In this document: positions 34,711 to 43,671 of the stretch, piece after piece | Layout of the letters: each line of letters opens with the position of its first letter | How positions within the stretch are numbered: the first letter of the stretch is position 1 | Source: CAVYGN01 sp964413265 | GTDB taxonomy: Bacteria; Spirochaetota; Brevinematia; Brevinematales; JAOACQ01 | NCBI GenBank assembly: GCA_964413265.1 | Contig: CAYPRX010000073.1 | Location: 107,379-171,378 of the forward strand | Direction: 5' to 3' | Length of the DNA stretch: 64,000 bases | Translations under genes and position numbers: made by a program | Notes under the pieces: generated by a model | What the model saw: the letters and a program-made list of their open reading frames with translations, nothing else | Told to the model about the DNA's origin: nothing | Database searches by the model: none

Positions 34711-35049
34711 ATGATGAATATCAGGACGATAATTGTTGCTGCCCTGCTTTTTATGTTCGTGCAGTCGATCAGTTTCGGATTTTCCTATAGGGAAGTTGTA
34801 TTTCCCTTCAAGGCATTTGTATGGCAAGGTGCAAAAATACCGCCATCAGAACTGCAAAATGTTACCATCACAAAAGAGACACCCTATGTTCTGGAGTTCT
34901 CATATCAGAGTAAAAAATATAGAGCCAGTCTATTCGTATTCGGCGCTATTTACCTTGAGAGGCCCGATCAGATGCCTCTTCTGATCTCATTTGATATTCA
35001 GGATTACAAGCTTGATGCGCGTTTCCTGACCATTCATGAATACGACTAG
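34711..35049 (+). CDS. Small secreted protein of unknown function
   Basis: A 112-residue protein with a signal peptide (about 1-23, hydrophobic IIVAALLFMFVQSISFG). The mature ~90 residues look like a compact beta domain (YREVVFPFKAFVWQG, YVLEFSYQSKKYRASLFVFG, PLLISFDIQDYKL). No family recognised. Strong promoter and AGGAGG ribosome site suggest good expression. It stands alone on the plus strand between divergent dnaX and convergent xseA, whose 3' end it overlaps by 4 bases. Confidence 0.75.
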   Translation: MMNIRTIIVAALLFMFVQSISFGFSYREVVFPFKAFVWQGAKIPPSELQNVTITKETPYVLEFSYQSKKYRASLFVFGAIYLERPDQMPLLISFDIQDYKLDARFLTIHEYD

Positions 35050-36257
35050 ACTTTGGAATTGAAATTACCATCCCTGAGCACAGTGTTGATCTTATCACCT
35101 GGATTTACATCACTGACTCTGCGGATAAGGCTTTTCGACTCCCCTTTTTCATAGCGGTATGTAATCGAGTACCCCCTTTTAAGGGTGTTATAGGGATTAA
35201 GAGTTTCAAGCTTTCCAGTGTAATAATGAACCGAATTTTTTGCCTGTTTAAGGTAATTACTGAAATTATTAAGAAAACGTATATTGAGATTCTCCATAGA
35301 CATAGTCAGTTCGGACAACTGATCCTGAAAAAGCCTTTTTATTACCTTTTTACCTCTTATTTCCAGAAAGTTCTTTAACAAATCGTATTGGGCATAAAAG
35401 AGCTTGTCGAGTCTTTCTTTAATAATGCTTATATTCTTTAATATGTCCTTTTTATCTTTTACAACAAGCTCAGCAGCGGCGGAAGGCGTCGGAGCCCTGA
35501 GATCTGCTACGTAATCGGCTATTGTATAATCGATCTCATGACCTACTGCTGAAATAACGGGTATTCTCGATCCGTAAATTGCCCTTGCAACAATCTCTTC
35601 ATTGAAGCACCACAGGTCTTCCAGTGACCCTCCCCCTCTGGCGACTATAAGCACGTCCAGGTAATCTCCGGCGAAATCATTTGCAACCTTGATTGACCGG
35701 ACAATCTCATCCCTGGCGGCTTCGCCCTGAACTGATGCAGGAAATAGAAATATACTCACACCACTGAACCTGCGGTTTATTACATTCATAATATCCTGAA
35801 TAGCGGCTCCGCTTCTGGATGTCACAACACCCACATTCTGCGGATAATCAGGTATTTTCCTTTTATGAGATTTGTCGAAAAGACCCTCTTTTTCAAGCCT
35901 GGCTTTTAATTCGTCAAATTTCTGCTTGAGAAGTCCCTCACCGATAAATTCAATCTCATCAACGAAAAGAGTTATATACCCTTCCTTTTTATAATAGGAT
36001 ATTCTGCCATAGACCAGGATCTCAAGGCCGTTTTTTAGTTCATTAACACTCGTGCAGACGCTTGAATTGGCCATAATCATCGCATTCAGCTTGGATTCGT
36101 TGTCCCTGATATTGAAATAAACATTGCCGTTCTGCTGGATCTTGAGATTGGAAATCTCCCCCCTTATCCAGAGAGGAGATATATTTTGAGAGATTATTGT
36201 ATAAATGAATTTAGCTACTGCACTGACAGACAGGGCTTCGCCGATATGGCCGTTCAT
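35046..36257 (-). CDS. xseA: Exodeoxyribonuclease VII large subunit
   Basis: A 403-residue XseA. An N-terminal OB fold (LWIRGEISNLKIQQNGNVYF) precedes the catalytic domain, with VGVVTSRSGAAIQDIMNVI, LIVARGGGSLEDLWCFNEE, ISAVGHEIDYTIADYVADLR and APTPSAAAELVV; a coiled-coil C-terminus ends in LKRGYSITY. It degrades single-stranded DNA with the small subunit XseB. No xseB gene follows here, although the two are often adjacent. It lies 8 bases downstream of rpmE. Confidence 0.94.
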   Translation of the reverse strand: MNGHIGEALSVSAVAKFIYTIISQNISPLWIRGEISNLKIQQNGNVYFNIRDNESKLNAMIMANSSVCTSVNELKNGLEILVYGRISYYKKEGYITLFVDEIEFIGEGLLKQKFDELKARLEKEGLFDKSHKRKIPDYPQNVGVVTSRSGAAIQDIMNVINRRFSGVSIFLFPASVQGEAARDEIVRSIKVANDFAGDYLDVLIVARGGGSLEDLWCFNEEIVARAIYGSRIPVISAVGHEIDYTIADYVADLRAPTPSAAAELVVKDKKDILKNISIIKERLDKLFYAQYDLLKNFLEIRGKKVIKRLFQDQLSELTMSMENLNIRFLNNFSNYLKQAKNSVHYYTGKLETLNPYNTLKRGYSITYRYEKGESKSLIRRVSDVNPGDKINTVLRDGNFNSKV

Positions 36258-36265
36258 TTTCAGAC

Positions 36266-36466
36266 TTATTTTATACTGTATCTCTTCTTGAACCTGTCGA
36301 CCATGCCGCCTCTTTCAGCTATTCTCTTCTGCCCTGTATAAAATGGATGGCATTTCGAACAGATTTCCACATTGATTTCAGGTACGACTGTTTGGATGGT
36401 AAATTCGTTCCCGCAGGTGCACTTTACTTTTGTATCATAAAGTTTGGGATGAATTCCCTCTTTCAT
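36266..36466 (-). CDS. rpmE: 50S ribosomal protein L31, zinc-binding form
   Basis: A 66-residue L31 with CTCGNEF and EICSKCHPFYTGQ, i.e. the CxC...CxxC zinc set, and the usual end MVDRFKKRY. This is the zinc-containing form, not the YkgM-type replacement. AGGAG lies upstream of the ATG. A consensus promoter precedes it although rho lies upstream in the same direction, as is common in other genomes. Confidence 0.96.
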   Translation of the reverse strand: MKEGIHPKLYDTKVKCTCGNEFTIQTVVPEINVEICSKCHPFYTGQKRIAERGGMVDRFKKRYSIK

Positions 36467-36493
36467 CTAACGTCTCCTGAAATATAATATATT

Positions 36494-36522
36494 ATTATAG
36501 TATATTTTAAGTATTTAGTCAA
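36494..36522 (-). promoter_or_regulatory. Promoter of rpmE
   Basis: Minus strand TTGACT (36522-36517), 17 bases, perfect TATAAT (36499-36494) in the gap between rho and rpmE. Confidence 0.6.
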
Positions 36523-36547
36523 AAATTCAATATCCGGGCTTTTGGTA

Positions 36548-38005
36548 TTAATCTTTAGAGAAGTATTGTATATTATTGAGAAATTCCTCATTTTTCAGTG
36601 TTTTTTTCATAGCAGTAGTCAATTTTGGTATGATCTCCTCGTTCGGCATTGACGCAAAAACCTTCCTGATCATCCTGATCTTTTCAAGATCGTCATTAGG
36701 AAGGAGCAGTTCTTCACGGCGTGTTCCTGAGAGTTTTATGTCAATTGCCGGGAATATTCTTATGTTGGACAGGTTCCTGTCCAGATGGATTTCCATATTA
36801 CCGGTCCCTTTGAATTCCTCATAAATGACTTCATCCATCTTGCTTCCGGTATCGACAAGAGCTGTGGCAACTATGGTCAGACTGCCGCCTTCTTCTATGT
36901 TTCTGGCGGCTCCGAAAAACTTTTTAGGTTTATGAAGCGCATTTGAATCAATTCCTCCCGACAAGACTTTTCCGCTGGCCGGTTCAACCTGGTTGTAAGC
37001 CCTGGCCAGTCTTGTTATGGAATCGAGAAGTATGACCACGTCATAACCGCTTTCAACGAGACGTTTGGCTTTCTCGAGAACCATCTGGGCGACAAGGACA
37101 TGCTTTGAGGCAGGTTCATCGAAAGTCGAGCTTAAAACCTCAGCCTGTACAGATCTCTGCATGTCTGTGACCTCTTCCGGCCTTTCATCAACAAGGAATA
37201 TTATAAGGCGGACTTCCGGATGGTTTGATGTAATGCTGTTCGCAATCTTCTTTAATAAAACAGTTTTTCCTGCCTTCGGCGGTGAAACTACGAGGCCCCT
37301 CTGTCCCTTGCCTATGGGTGTAAAAAGATCCATAATTCTCATCGCTATCTCGTCTGATTCAACTTCCAGTTTGATCTTCCGTTCCGGAAATAAGGGCGTC
37401 AGGTTATCGAAGATTGTCCTTCTTCTTGCCTCTTCAGGTGATTTATCATTGATTTTTTCAATCCGAAGCAGAGCAAAAAACTTTTCCTCCTCGGTCCTTT
37501 TCGGAGGGCGGATATGGCCCTCGACTGTATCGCCTGTTCTCAACTTAAAAAGGGATATTTGTGATGGTGAAACATATATATCGTCGGAACTCGGTAAAAA
37601 ATTGTACCTCTGTGAGCGAAGGAACCCGAATCCTCCCTCAATAACCTGCAGGATTCCGCCTCCGTAGATGATACCTTCATTGTCGGCATGTTTCCGGAGA
37701 ATCTGATAAACCATTTCCTGAGTATGCATTGATTCGTAATTTTCTATTTTAAGCTGTTCGGCAATGAGGGTTAGTTCAGTTATTGAAAGCTGCTTCAGTT
37801 TATTTATATAAATACGCTTATCATCAGTAAATATCTGCTTCATAACTTCCTCGGGATCATTAGTATGGATATATGAGCTGAATACATTGTTTTTATTTTC
37901 TTCAATATCCATAACGTTTTTCTCGGAAGATTCAGTTGATTTTTCATCTGATTCAATCAATCCATTCATATCATTGCCGTTCTTCAGCCTGATCCTCTTT
38001 GGCAT
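36548..38005 (-). CDS. rho: Transcription termination factor Rho
   Basis: A 485-residue hexameric RNA helicase. After a charged, low-complexity N-terminal extension (about 60 residues) come the Rho N domain (KQLSITELTLIAEQLKIENY), the cold-shock-like RNA-binding domain (ILQVIEGGFGFLRS, DIYVSPSQI), and the ATPase: PIGKGQRGLVVSPPKAGKT, VILLDSITRLARAYN, GALVDTGSKMDEVIYEEFKG-type segment, and LSGTRREELL. Rpm31 and exonuclease VII genes follow. GGAG and the ATG at 38005 set the start. Confidence 0.96.
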   Translation of the reverse strand: MPKRIRLKNGNDMNGLIESDEKSTESSEKNVMDIEENKNNVFSSYIHTNDPEEVMKQIFTDDKRIYINKLKQLSITELTLIAEQLKIENYESMHTQEMVYQILRKHADNEGIIYGGGILQVIEGGFGFLRSQRYNFLPSSDDIYVSPSQISLFKLRTGDTVEGHIRPPKRTEEEKFFALLRIEKINDKSPEEARRRTIFDNLTPLFPERKIKLEVESDEIAMRIMDLFTPIGKGQRGLVVSPPKAGKTVLLKKIANSITSNHPEVRLIIFLVDERPEEVTDMQRSVQAEVLSSTFDEPASKHVLVAQMVLEKAKRLVESGYDVVILLDSITRLARAYNQVEPASGKVLSGGIDSNALHKPKKFFGAARNIEEGGSLTIVATALVDTGSKMDEVIYEEFKGTGNMEIHLDRNLSNIRIFPAIDIKLSGTRREELLLPNDDLEKIRMIRKVFASMPNEEIIPKLTTAMKKTLKNEEFLNNIQYFSKD

Positions 38006-38147
38006 AATTATACTCCTTTTATTGAAAATCTAAGTTCGTGGCATTTGCAAAACCTGATAATATATTTTCTATACGAAAAGAACTTATAAGCGAGATAAAT
38101 TCCCCTCACAGAATTGATGATGATTATAAATTTAAGAAAATGTCTTA

Positions 38148-40196
38148 TTAATCCATCGACACTTTCGTGTTTTTACTTAGAACCACATTTCTATTGTTTT
38201 TTTTAATGTAATCAAAGACAAAATAGGGAGGATAACCATCGATTTTGGTACAAAGACCAAGCCACTGAACCTTACCTATCTTCGGAATCATTTTAATATT
38301 AATTATTATATTAGTATTTTTTGAAATGTCAATCTTTTGATAAATTTTATCACCTATATTTTCTATTGTAATTGTTTTACCCTCAAGAAAAGCCAGGGAA
38401 GAAGGATCGATCTGTACCTCGACAGGTACATTAAGTGTTCCTGATATATCGGTTTGAATCTCGTTCGTAATTACATCTATTTGGAATGGAATTTCGTTGT
38501 TTAACCGGCGGTTATAGCTTACGCTGGAAAAGGCTGAAATAAGCCATTCCAGACTGGAATAATTACCGGTTCTGCCCCAGAAAGCCCGCGAAATATCATG
38601 TATAAAAACCCCCTTCGAGAAATACTGCGAATAATGCGATGCCCAATCCAGCCTGTAAGAATATTCTTCCACAGGATTATTATTATGGCAGGATTTCAAG
38701 AGAGCATAATCGATCTGATTTCCCGGAATATAATTTAATTTCTCATTCGAAAGATATTCCGCCCAGCTTTTTTTCATAGCCTCGAACATATCCGGAGATG
38801 CCTCATAAAGCATAATAAAATCAGCAAATGCACCTGCATCCTGGAAAAAGAAAGGGTCCTGTCCATGCTCCCTGCCATGGTCCCAGCCGAGTGTAAACAC
38901 CCACACAGGCTTTGTTATGCCGGCAGCTTTTCTTACCCTGAACAGAAATTCCGCAGTTTTATGTGCAATCCAGAGATTCCACTGTTCCTTTATTACTGCA
39001 TTTCTGTTGCCCTGCAGTTTTTGACCCAGCCATAAAGTCTTTTCAGCTAAAGTATAACTATTCCATCTGGAGGGGGTTTCAATATTCATATCACGAGTAA
39101 ATTCATCTGCGTTCTCATAGCCGCTCAATTCGCCAAAGCGTATAAAATCGAACCCTATAAAATCGACATAGTCGATGCTGTTAAGATATTTTGCCAGGGC
39201 GACAATGTCATCAAATCTTTTTTGATCGCTGAAAGATATAAATTTTCCACTGACTGCTTCAGTATTATTATAATCATTCCTGATGCTCAAAGCAGGATTG
39301 TAACCGGCTTTTAACCAGCCATTTTTAGGCGTATAAAAGCACATAATATAAGCGCCCACCAATTTATTGCAAGCACTTATTTCTTTTCCTACCGTTTCCA
39401 GGTTTTTCAGCGGATAATATTCCCATGGCCTGTCCCTATTTATGGTGCCCCACCCTGTCGTTTCACCGGCGAGAATGAAGAAAGCGTCAATATTTCCATA
39501 GTTCATCCAGTCTGCAACACCGCTTATAAAATTGGTTTTTTGAAGATGACTGTTATAAATACTTCTTTTAACCACTGGCTGGTTATATTCAAGGTTTAAC
39601 AGGCTTATTGTTTTTTTAAATTCGGGCGGGGTCCTGGCTATGATTTCAAACTGCCTGGACATCACAGGGTAATCCTGGCAATATAAAACTGCCTCATATG
39701 TTCCAATTTCAGGTTTCCAGGCAGCAATCCAGCTTGACAGGTTACCATACCTGGTTTCTGAAAAAGAAAGTTTCAGTGGGCCCAGAAAGCATTTAATAGG
39801 TGTTTTATCTTTATAGACAATAACATAGAATTTGGAGGAATCTATCTCACCTGAGAGTATAAAACGGGCAACTTCAAAACGGTAATATGATTTTTTGTAT
39901 GAATAGAAAACTATCCGTGCGGAAGAGTTCGATGATATCATCACATTAAGACTATTAGTTTCATCGCTCTGAATATCCTTGTCCTGATAGAATTCAGGGC
40001 CCCAATCTATATATTCTTCGCAGCGCTGTTCAACCTTTTTAACCGGGCTAGTATCTCCGGATTGGGCATTTAGCTTAGTTCTGATTGAATTATTAACCAT
40101 GTAATTAACATTAATATCGATAAATATGAAAATTACGAAGATCACGGTAAGTATGCCGAAATTAATGATAAGTGCAATGACATATTTACGTATCAT
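38148..40196 (-). CDS. Membrane-anchored protein with a glycosidase-like TIM barrel
   Basis: A 682-residue protein with one N-terminal membrane helix (about 7-27), the rest outside the cytoplasm. Residues ~80-190 form a beta domain. Residues ~195-560 look like an alpha/beta barrel: VDFIGFDFIRFGEL (347-356, Asp350), QWNLWIAHKTAEFLFRVRKA, KPVWVFTLGWD, HGQDPFFFQDAGAFADFIML. This order recalls uncharacterised GHL10/DUF187-type glycosidase-like families (DYIRYP, then W..WR..., then QDW..W...G..D). A C-terminal beta domain follows (590-682). The gene overlaps the upstream ABC ATPase gene by 4 bases (ATGA), so it belongs to the FtsEX-like unit. Catalysis is unproven. Confidence 0.6.
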   Translation of the reverse strand: MIRKYVIALIINFGILTVIFVIFIFIDINVNYMVNNSIRTKLNAQSGDTSPVKKVEQRCEEYIDWGPEFYQDKDIQSDETNSLNVMISSNSSARIVFYSYKKSYYRFEVARFILSGEIDSSKFYVIVYKDKTPIKCFLGPLKLSFSETRYGNLSSWIAAWKPEIGTYEAVLYCQDYPVMSRQFEIIARTPPEFKKTISLLNLEYNQPVVKRSIYNSHLQKTNFISGVADWMNYGNIDAFFILAGETTGWGTINRDRPWEYYPLKNLETVGKEISACNKLVGAYIMCFYTPKNGWLKAGYNPALSIRNDYNNTEAVSGKFISFSDQKRFDDIVALAKYLNSIDYVDFIGFDFIRFGELSGYENADEFTRDMNIETPSRWNSYTLAEKTLWLGQKLQGNRNAVIKEQWNLWIAHKTAEFLFRVRKAAGITKPVWVFTLGWDHGREHGQDPFFFQDAGAFADFIMLYEASPDMFEAMKKSWAEYLSNEKLNYIPGNQIDYALLKSCHNNNPVEEYSYRLDWASHYSQYFSKGVFIHDISRAFWGRTGNYSSLEWLISAFSSVSYNRRLNNEIPFQIDVITNEIQTDISGTLNVPVEVQIDPSSLAFLEGKTITIENIGDKIYQKIDISKNTNIIINIKMIPKIGKVQWLGLCTKIDGYPPYFVFDYIKKNNRNVVLSKNTKVSMD

Positions 40197-40876
40197 GAAT
40201 TTGCCTTGAAACTGTCAATTTTTCCCTCGACTAAAAAATATGTTTCTTTGCAGTACCTTCCGAATCTTTCATCATGAGTGGCAATCACTATAGTAAGGCC
40301 CAGCTTATTAAGATTACTGAATATATTGAAAACTTCCAGAGCTGATGCCTCATCCAGATTTGCAGTTGGTTCATCTGCCACGAGAATTTCAGGATTATTG
40401 ATAAGAGAACGTGCTATGGAAACCTTCTTTTTCTCTCCTCCAGACAGTTCAAAGGGAAATCTTTTTTTCAGTCCATCAATAATCAGGCTTTCCATAAGAC
40501 TGTTATAATATTTATATTTCTTTCCTACGGGGGAACCGTTTATTACAAGCGGTAGAAGAACGTTATCCTCAACTGAAAGATCATTCATAAACTGATTATC
40601 CTGAAATATTATACCGAATTTTGTTCTTCTTATATATGCTATATCTTTTTGCGAAGTAGCCGAAAGGCGGTATTTCCCCCAGAAAATTTCCCCTGAAGTC
40701 GGTTTAATGTTTGAAGTAATAATATTAAGGAGTGTGCTTTTTCCGCTACCTGATGGTCCCACAAAAGAGAGATAATTGCCGTAATTAATATCGATATTTA
40801 TCATATCCAGGCTTTTTATAAATTTACTGCCTACTGATTTGAATTTCTTTGATATATGCATCAATTTAATATCCAT
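40193..40876 (-). CDS. ABC ATPase of the FtsE/LolD/MacB type
   Basis: A 227-residue ATPase. Walker A is GPSGSGKSTLL, Q-loop FQDNQFMNDLSVEDNVLLPL, signature ELSGGEKKKVSIAR, Walker B ILVADEPTANLDE, H-loop IATHDERFGRY. Such ATPases power mechanotransmission rather than transport: FtsE controls cell-wall hydrolases, LolD releases lipoproteins, and MacB drives efflux. Its partner is the small FtsX-like gene 15 bases upstream. The stop overlaps the start of the glycosidase-like gene, pointing to a common complex. Confidence 0.9.
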   Translation of the reverse strand: MDIKLMHISKKFKSVGSKFIKSLDMINIDINYGNYLSFVGPSGSGKSTLLNIITSNIKPTSGEIFWGKYRLSATSQKDIAYIRRTKFGIIFQDNQFMNDLSVEDNVLLPLVINGSPVGKKYKYYNSLMESLIIDGLKKRFPFELSGGEKKKVSIARSLINNPEILVADEPTANLDEASALEVFNIFSNLNKLGLTIVIATHDERFGRYCKETYFLVEGKIDSFKANS

Positions 40877-40891
40877 AGACCCTCATGCTGA

Positions 40892-41365
40892 TCATTCTTT
40901 TCTGATCTGTCTATCCAGATTGATCAGGACAATCAAAGATGCAGCCGGAATGAATAAGATCACAACAAGCGCCTGGTATAATATAAACATAATGGAAATC
41001 ATATTGATTCTGATAAAGAAAAATAGTAAAAGGAAGAAAACGACAGAAAACGTGAAAACAATGAAAATTTCAATTATATTATCGAAAATTATGAAAATAA
41101 ATGACGCTCCAAGCTGCCTGAGCAGAATATAGGAATCAGTATGAGAATTGATCCTTGAATAAATAAAAAGCATGTTTGAAAGTGTTACAATGATAAAAAT
41201 ATAAAACAGGATATTTTGAGGTACTGTCATGACTGTAATTATGAACAGCATAAAATTTATAACAAAAAAAATTATCCTCCAGAAACTTAATAGCCTGTAA
41301 CGTCTGATATTTAACCAAATTATGTTTTCAAGAAAGGTCGAAACATTCCGTATAAAATTCATCAT
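40892..41365 (-). CDS. Mini FtsX-like permease lacking the periplasmic loop
   Basis: A 157-residue membrane protein with four helices (about 27-48, 50-69, 88-118, 124-148). The cytoplasmic loop SYILLRQLGASFIFIIFDNIIE resembles the FtsX coupling segment (EIxIMRLVGA). Normal FtsX has ~300 residues with a large periplasmic domain between helices 1 and 2; here that loop is a few residues (TVPQN). I place the start at ATG 41365, which overlaps the stop of the upstream gene by one base (TAATG); TTG 41392 and ATG 41374 are alternatives. Adjacent to the ATPase. Homology call is by pattern, moderate confidence. Confidence 0.65.
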   Translation of the reverse strand: MMNFIRNVSTFLENIIWLNIRRYRLLSFWRIIFFVINFMLFIITVMTVPQNILFYIFIIVTLSNMLFIYSRINSHTDSYILLRQLGASFIFIIFDNIIEIFIVFTFSVVFFLLLFFFIRINMISIMFILYQALVVILFIPAASLIVLINLDRQIRKE

Positions 41366-42225
41366 TATTCCCATAACCTGTTTCCATAACAATTTTTTAT
41401 CTGCGCAAGAATTTCTACTTTTCGGGAGGGATCAGGATTTTTAATTAACATGAACTTCGCATAGCGGTCATAGAATTTAACCTGTGATAAAGCTTCCTTA
41501 TATTCATCATTAATATCTTCACCGACAATTATAAGGGAAGCGTTAGTTTCAACATATGATTTCAACAGGTTCTTCGATGCGTTAACTGTGTAAAGATCGG
41601 TTTCGGGGTCAAAATCAGGGCTTAATATTATTCCCAGCCTTTTGCTGTCTATTATAAGTGATACGAGCTCGGTGAATTTCATGAAATTATGAGAATAATT
41701 CGGGTCTGCCGCATTTAAAATAAAAAAAACTATAATGCCGCATTCATCAAATCTGTAACTGATCATGGAATTTCTGTTCATATTCATCTTGATTTCATTC
41801 CACCTTTTATAGTTCAATTTTTCGCCGAATTTAAGAATGACCTCGTGAGGCTGACCGACGGTTTTCTTGTAAAATTCACAAATTGATATAATACTTCTTT
41901 TCCTTCTGCTTGAAGCATTTGCCGATTCGAGACTGTCTATGTACCTGTCAAATTCTATTAAACTTTTTCTCCCCGAAGGAGCTCTGTATATAACGGGATA
42001 ATTTGAAACAAGCTTAGCATAAAGTTTTTCATTGTACTGCACGTCTATATTTAAAATATTCGCTCTTTCCAGATATTCATACTGGGAAGGGTCGAAAGGG
42101 GTATCCTTGGGAATTGTAACTGATCCGGTGTTGTTACTTATCTGAATGTCGGTAAGGTACAGTATTTCGACCGATGAATCATACTTATCAGCGATCATAA
42201 GAGCTTCTTTTATATTAATCCTCAT
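41365..42225 (-). CDS. Unknown soluble protein, first gene of the mini-FtsEX operon
   Basis: A 286-residue protein with no signal peptide or membrane helix; I do not recognise it. Features seen: an N-terminal MRINIKEALMIADKYDSSVEILYL, a PFDPSQYEYLERANI turn, a basic SSRRKRS patch near residue 105, and a C-terminal alpha/beta half with regular strands (GIIVFFILNAAD, LGIILSPDFD, ASLIIVGEDI, YAKFMLIKNPD). The last half could be a Rossmann-like or receiver-like fold. AGGAG precedes the ATG. Translation is coupled to the FtsX-like gene. Its cytoplasmic location suggests a regulator or accessory subunit of that complex. Confidence 0.7.
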   Translation of the reverse strand: MRINIKEALMIADKYDSSVEILYLTDIQISNNTGSVTIPKDTPFDPSQYEYLERANILNIDVQYNEKLYAKLVSNYPVIYRAPSGRKSLIEFDRYIDSLESANASSRRKRSIISICEFYKKTVGQPHEVILKFGEKLNYKRWNEIKMNMNRNSMISYRFDECGIIVFFILNAADPNYSHNFMKFTELVSLIIDSKRLGIILSPDFDPETDLYTVNASKNLLKSYVETNASLIIVGEDINDEYKEALSQVKFYDRYAKFMLIKNPDPSRKVEILAQIKNCYGNRLWE

Positions 42226-42255
42226 CGGCTCCTCTTCAGATATTTCAAACCAATA

Positions 42256-42283
42256 ATTATATTATAATTCTTATCTTTGTCAA
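42256..42283 (-). promoter_or_regulatory. Promoter of the mini-FtsEX operon
   Basis: Minus strand perfect TTGACA (42283-42278), 16 bases, perfect TATAAT (42261-42256); the unit therefore does not depend on the upstream nfi gene. Confidence 0.6.
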
Positions 42284-42335
42284 TAACAGAAAGGCCTGCC
42301 ATTATTATCGGTATCAGATATTCAAAATAATAATC

Positions 42336-43040
42336 TTAATCCCGTGTCTTATTCCTTGATTTTTTAAATTCTTCGCTGAAGCAATGAGCAAGATGAGTAG
42401 GAAGCGGTAGTTTATATTTAGTTACGAGCCCTGATACTATCTCGAGAGCTTTCCTGGGTGATACAGCATATCCAGTTGAAATGAAAATCGGCTTTATTTT
42501 TTCCTTTGATCTTAGAACATAACCAACTAGAGTTCCATGAACCTTAAGCTCTGTACAGGAGAACTTTTGTTCACTGGGAGGTCTATATTCTCCATACAAA
42601 TGCGATTTAGCGCAGCCTATGCTCGGTTTGTTCAACAAAATTCCTGACATAGTGGCAATACCCATCATTCTCTGATGAGAAAGCCCATGTCCGTCAAAAA
42701 TTAGGATCTCAGGTTTTATTTTCAGCTTCTTATAGCAGTCAAAAAAAACAGGAAATTCCCTGAAAAAAAGCAGACCAGGAATGTATGGAAAAGTAACCTT
42801 TTTCACTGAAAAAGCCTTTTCAGCAATTGATTTATCCTTTGAATAATTATCCATTAATACAATTGAACAGAATGCCTCCTCTCCTGCATAGGAAATATCG
42901 ACCCCTGCTATATATCTGAAACATGATACCTCATCATCTATCTTTATAAAGCGTGTGAGGTTCTTTTGCAGAATAAAAGCTCTGCCGACATCAGCTCTTT
43001 CAGAAATATCAAGCGCTTTTAAAATAAGTTTGTTTTTCAT
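42336..43040 (-). CDS. nfi: Deoxyinosine endonuclease V
   Basis: A 234-residue endonuclease V, which nicks DNA next to hypoxanthine and other deaminated bases. Motifs: IAGVDISY (metal Asp), FPYIPGLLFFREFP (wedge and Glu), ILIFDGHGLSHQRMMGIA (Asp), IGCAKSHLYG and GYVLRS. Length is normal. Together with udg and rdgB it completes a set against deaminated bases. It diverges from lptC with 109 bases between. Confidence 0.94.
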   Translation of the reverse strand: MKNKLILKALDISERADVGRAFILQKNLTRFIKIDDEVSCFRYIAGVDISYAGEEAFCSIVLMDNYSKDKSIAEKAFSVKKVTFPYIPGLLFFREFPVFFDCYKKLKIKPEILIFDGHGLSHQRMMGIATMSGILLNKPSIGCAKSHLYGEYRPPSEQKFSCTELKVHGTLVGYVLRSKEKIKPIFISTGYAVSPRKALEIVSGLVTKYKLPLPTHLAHCFSEEFKKSRNKTRD

Positions 43041-43056
43041 AATTATTAAGAACTCA

Positions 43057-43085
43057 TTGCAATAAATCGATATATCTAATATAAT
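43057..43085 (+). promoter_or_regulatory. Promoter of the lptC operon
   Basis: TTGCAA (43057-43062), 17 bases, perfect TATAAT (43080-43085), 64 bases before the lptC ATG. Confidence 0.5.
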
Positions 43086-43149
43086 AAAATAAGAGTAGAA
43101 AAATTACTACTAAATTTCAATCGTTTTTTAAAAAAATTCGGGTCGGAAA

Positions 43150-43671
43150 ATGAAAAAATTGATTTTCTTTATTTTAATTCTCTTCTTATGTTCCTGTGCT
43201 GTTATCTTTAAAAATCCAACAAACAAAAATACTGATTTTCCGGACCTTGTACTGGGAGATTTTAAATATGAGTCTGCCAACGAGGCAGGTGCCAAAGAGT
43301 GGGAACTCAGGGCAAGTGAAGCAAAAATGTACAATGTGAAAAACGAGATTTATTTATACAATATGGCGATGACCTTCTTTAATTCAGACGGTACGGTTAA
43401 ATCATTCCTGGCAGCCAACGGAGGATATGTAAACAAGGTAACTACAGATGTGTACGCTGAAGGCAAGGTCAAAATCCTGTCTGAAAATCAATCGACTCTT
43501 GAAGCTAACAAGGTTTATTGGGATAATAAAAAAAAGCTTTTCTATACAGATCCAGGGGATCTAGTTACTCTAACTAGGGGGAATACTGTAATGAGAGGTT
43601 ATAGACTGCTTGCAGATTCAGCCCTGAAACAGGCGACACTTGGAGAAGTAAAGGGAAAAGTCATCAAATGA
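43150..43671 (+). CDS. lptC: LptC-like LPS-export lipoprotein
   Basis: A 173-residue protein of the LptC/YrbK type, part of the bridge that carries lipopolysaccharide from inner to outer membrane. The signal sequence ends in LFLCSC; Cys16 fits a lipobox, although E. coli LptC is a membrane-anchored protein. The single beta-jellyroll pattern is clear: KEWELRASEAKMYNVKNEIYL, FFNSDGTVKSFLAANGGYV, VYAEGKVKILSEN, LEANKVYWDNKKKLFYT. Its stop overlaps the start of the LptA-like gene by 4 bases. Confidence 0.88.
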   Translation: MKKLIFFILILFLCSCAVIFKNPTNKNTDFPDLVLGDFKYESANEAGAKEWELRASEAKMYNVKNEIYLYNMAMTFFNSDGTVKSFLAANGGYVNKVTTDVYAEGKVKILSENQSTLEANKVYWDNKKKLFYTDPGDLVTLTRGNTVMRGYRLLADSALKQATLGEVKGKVIK

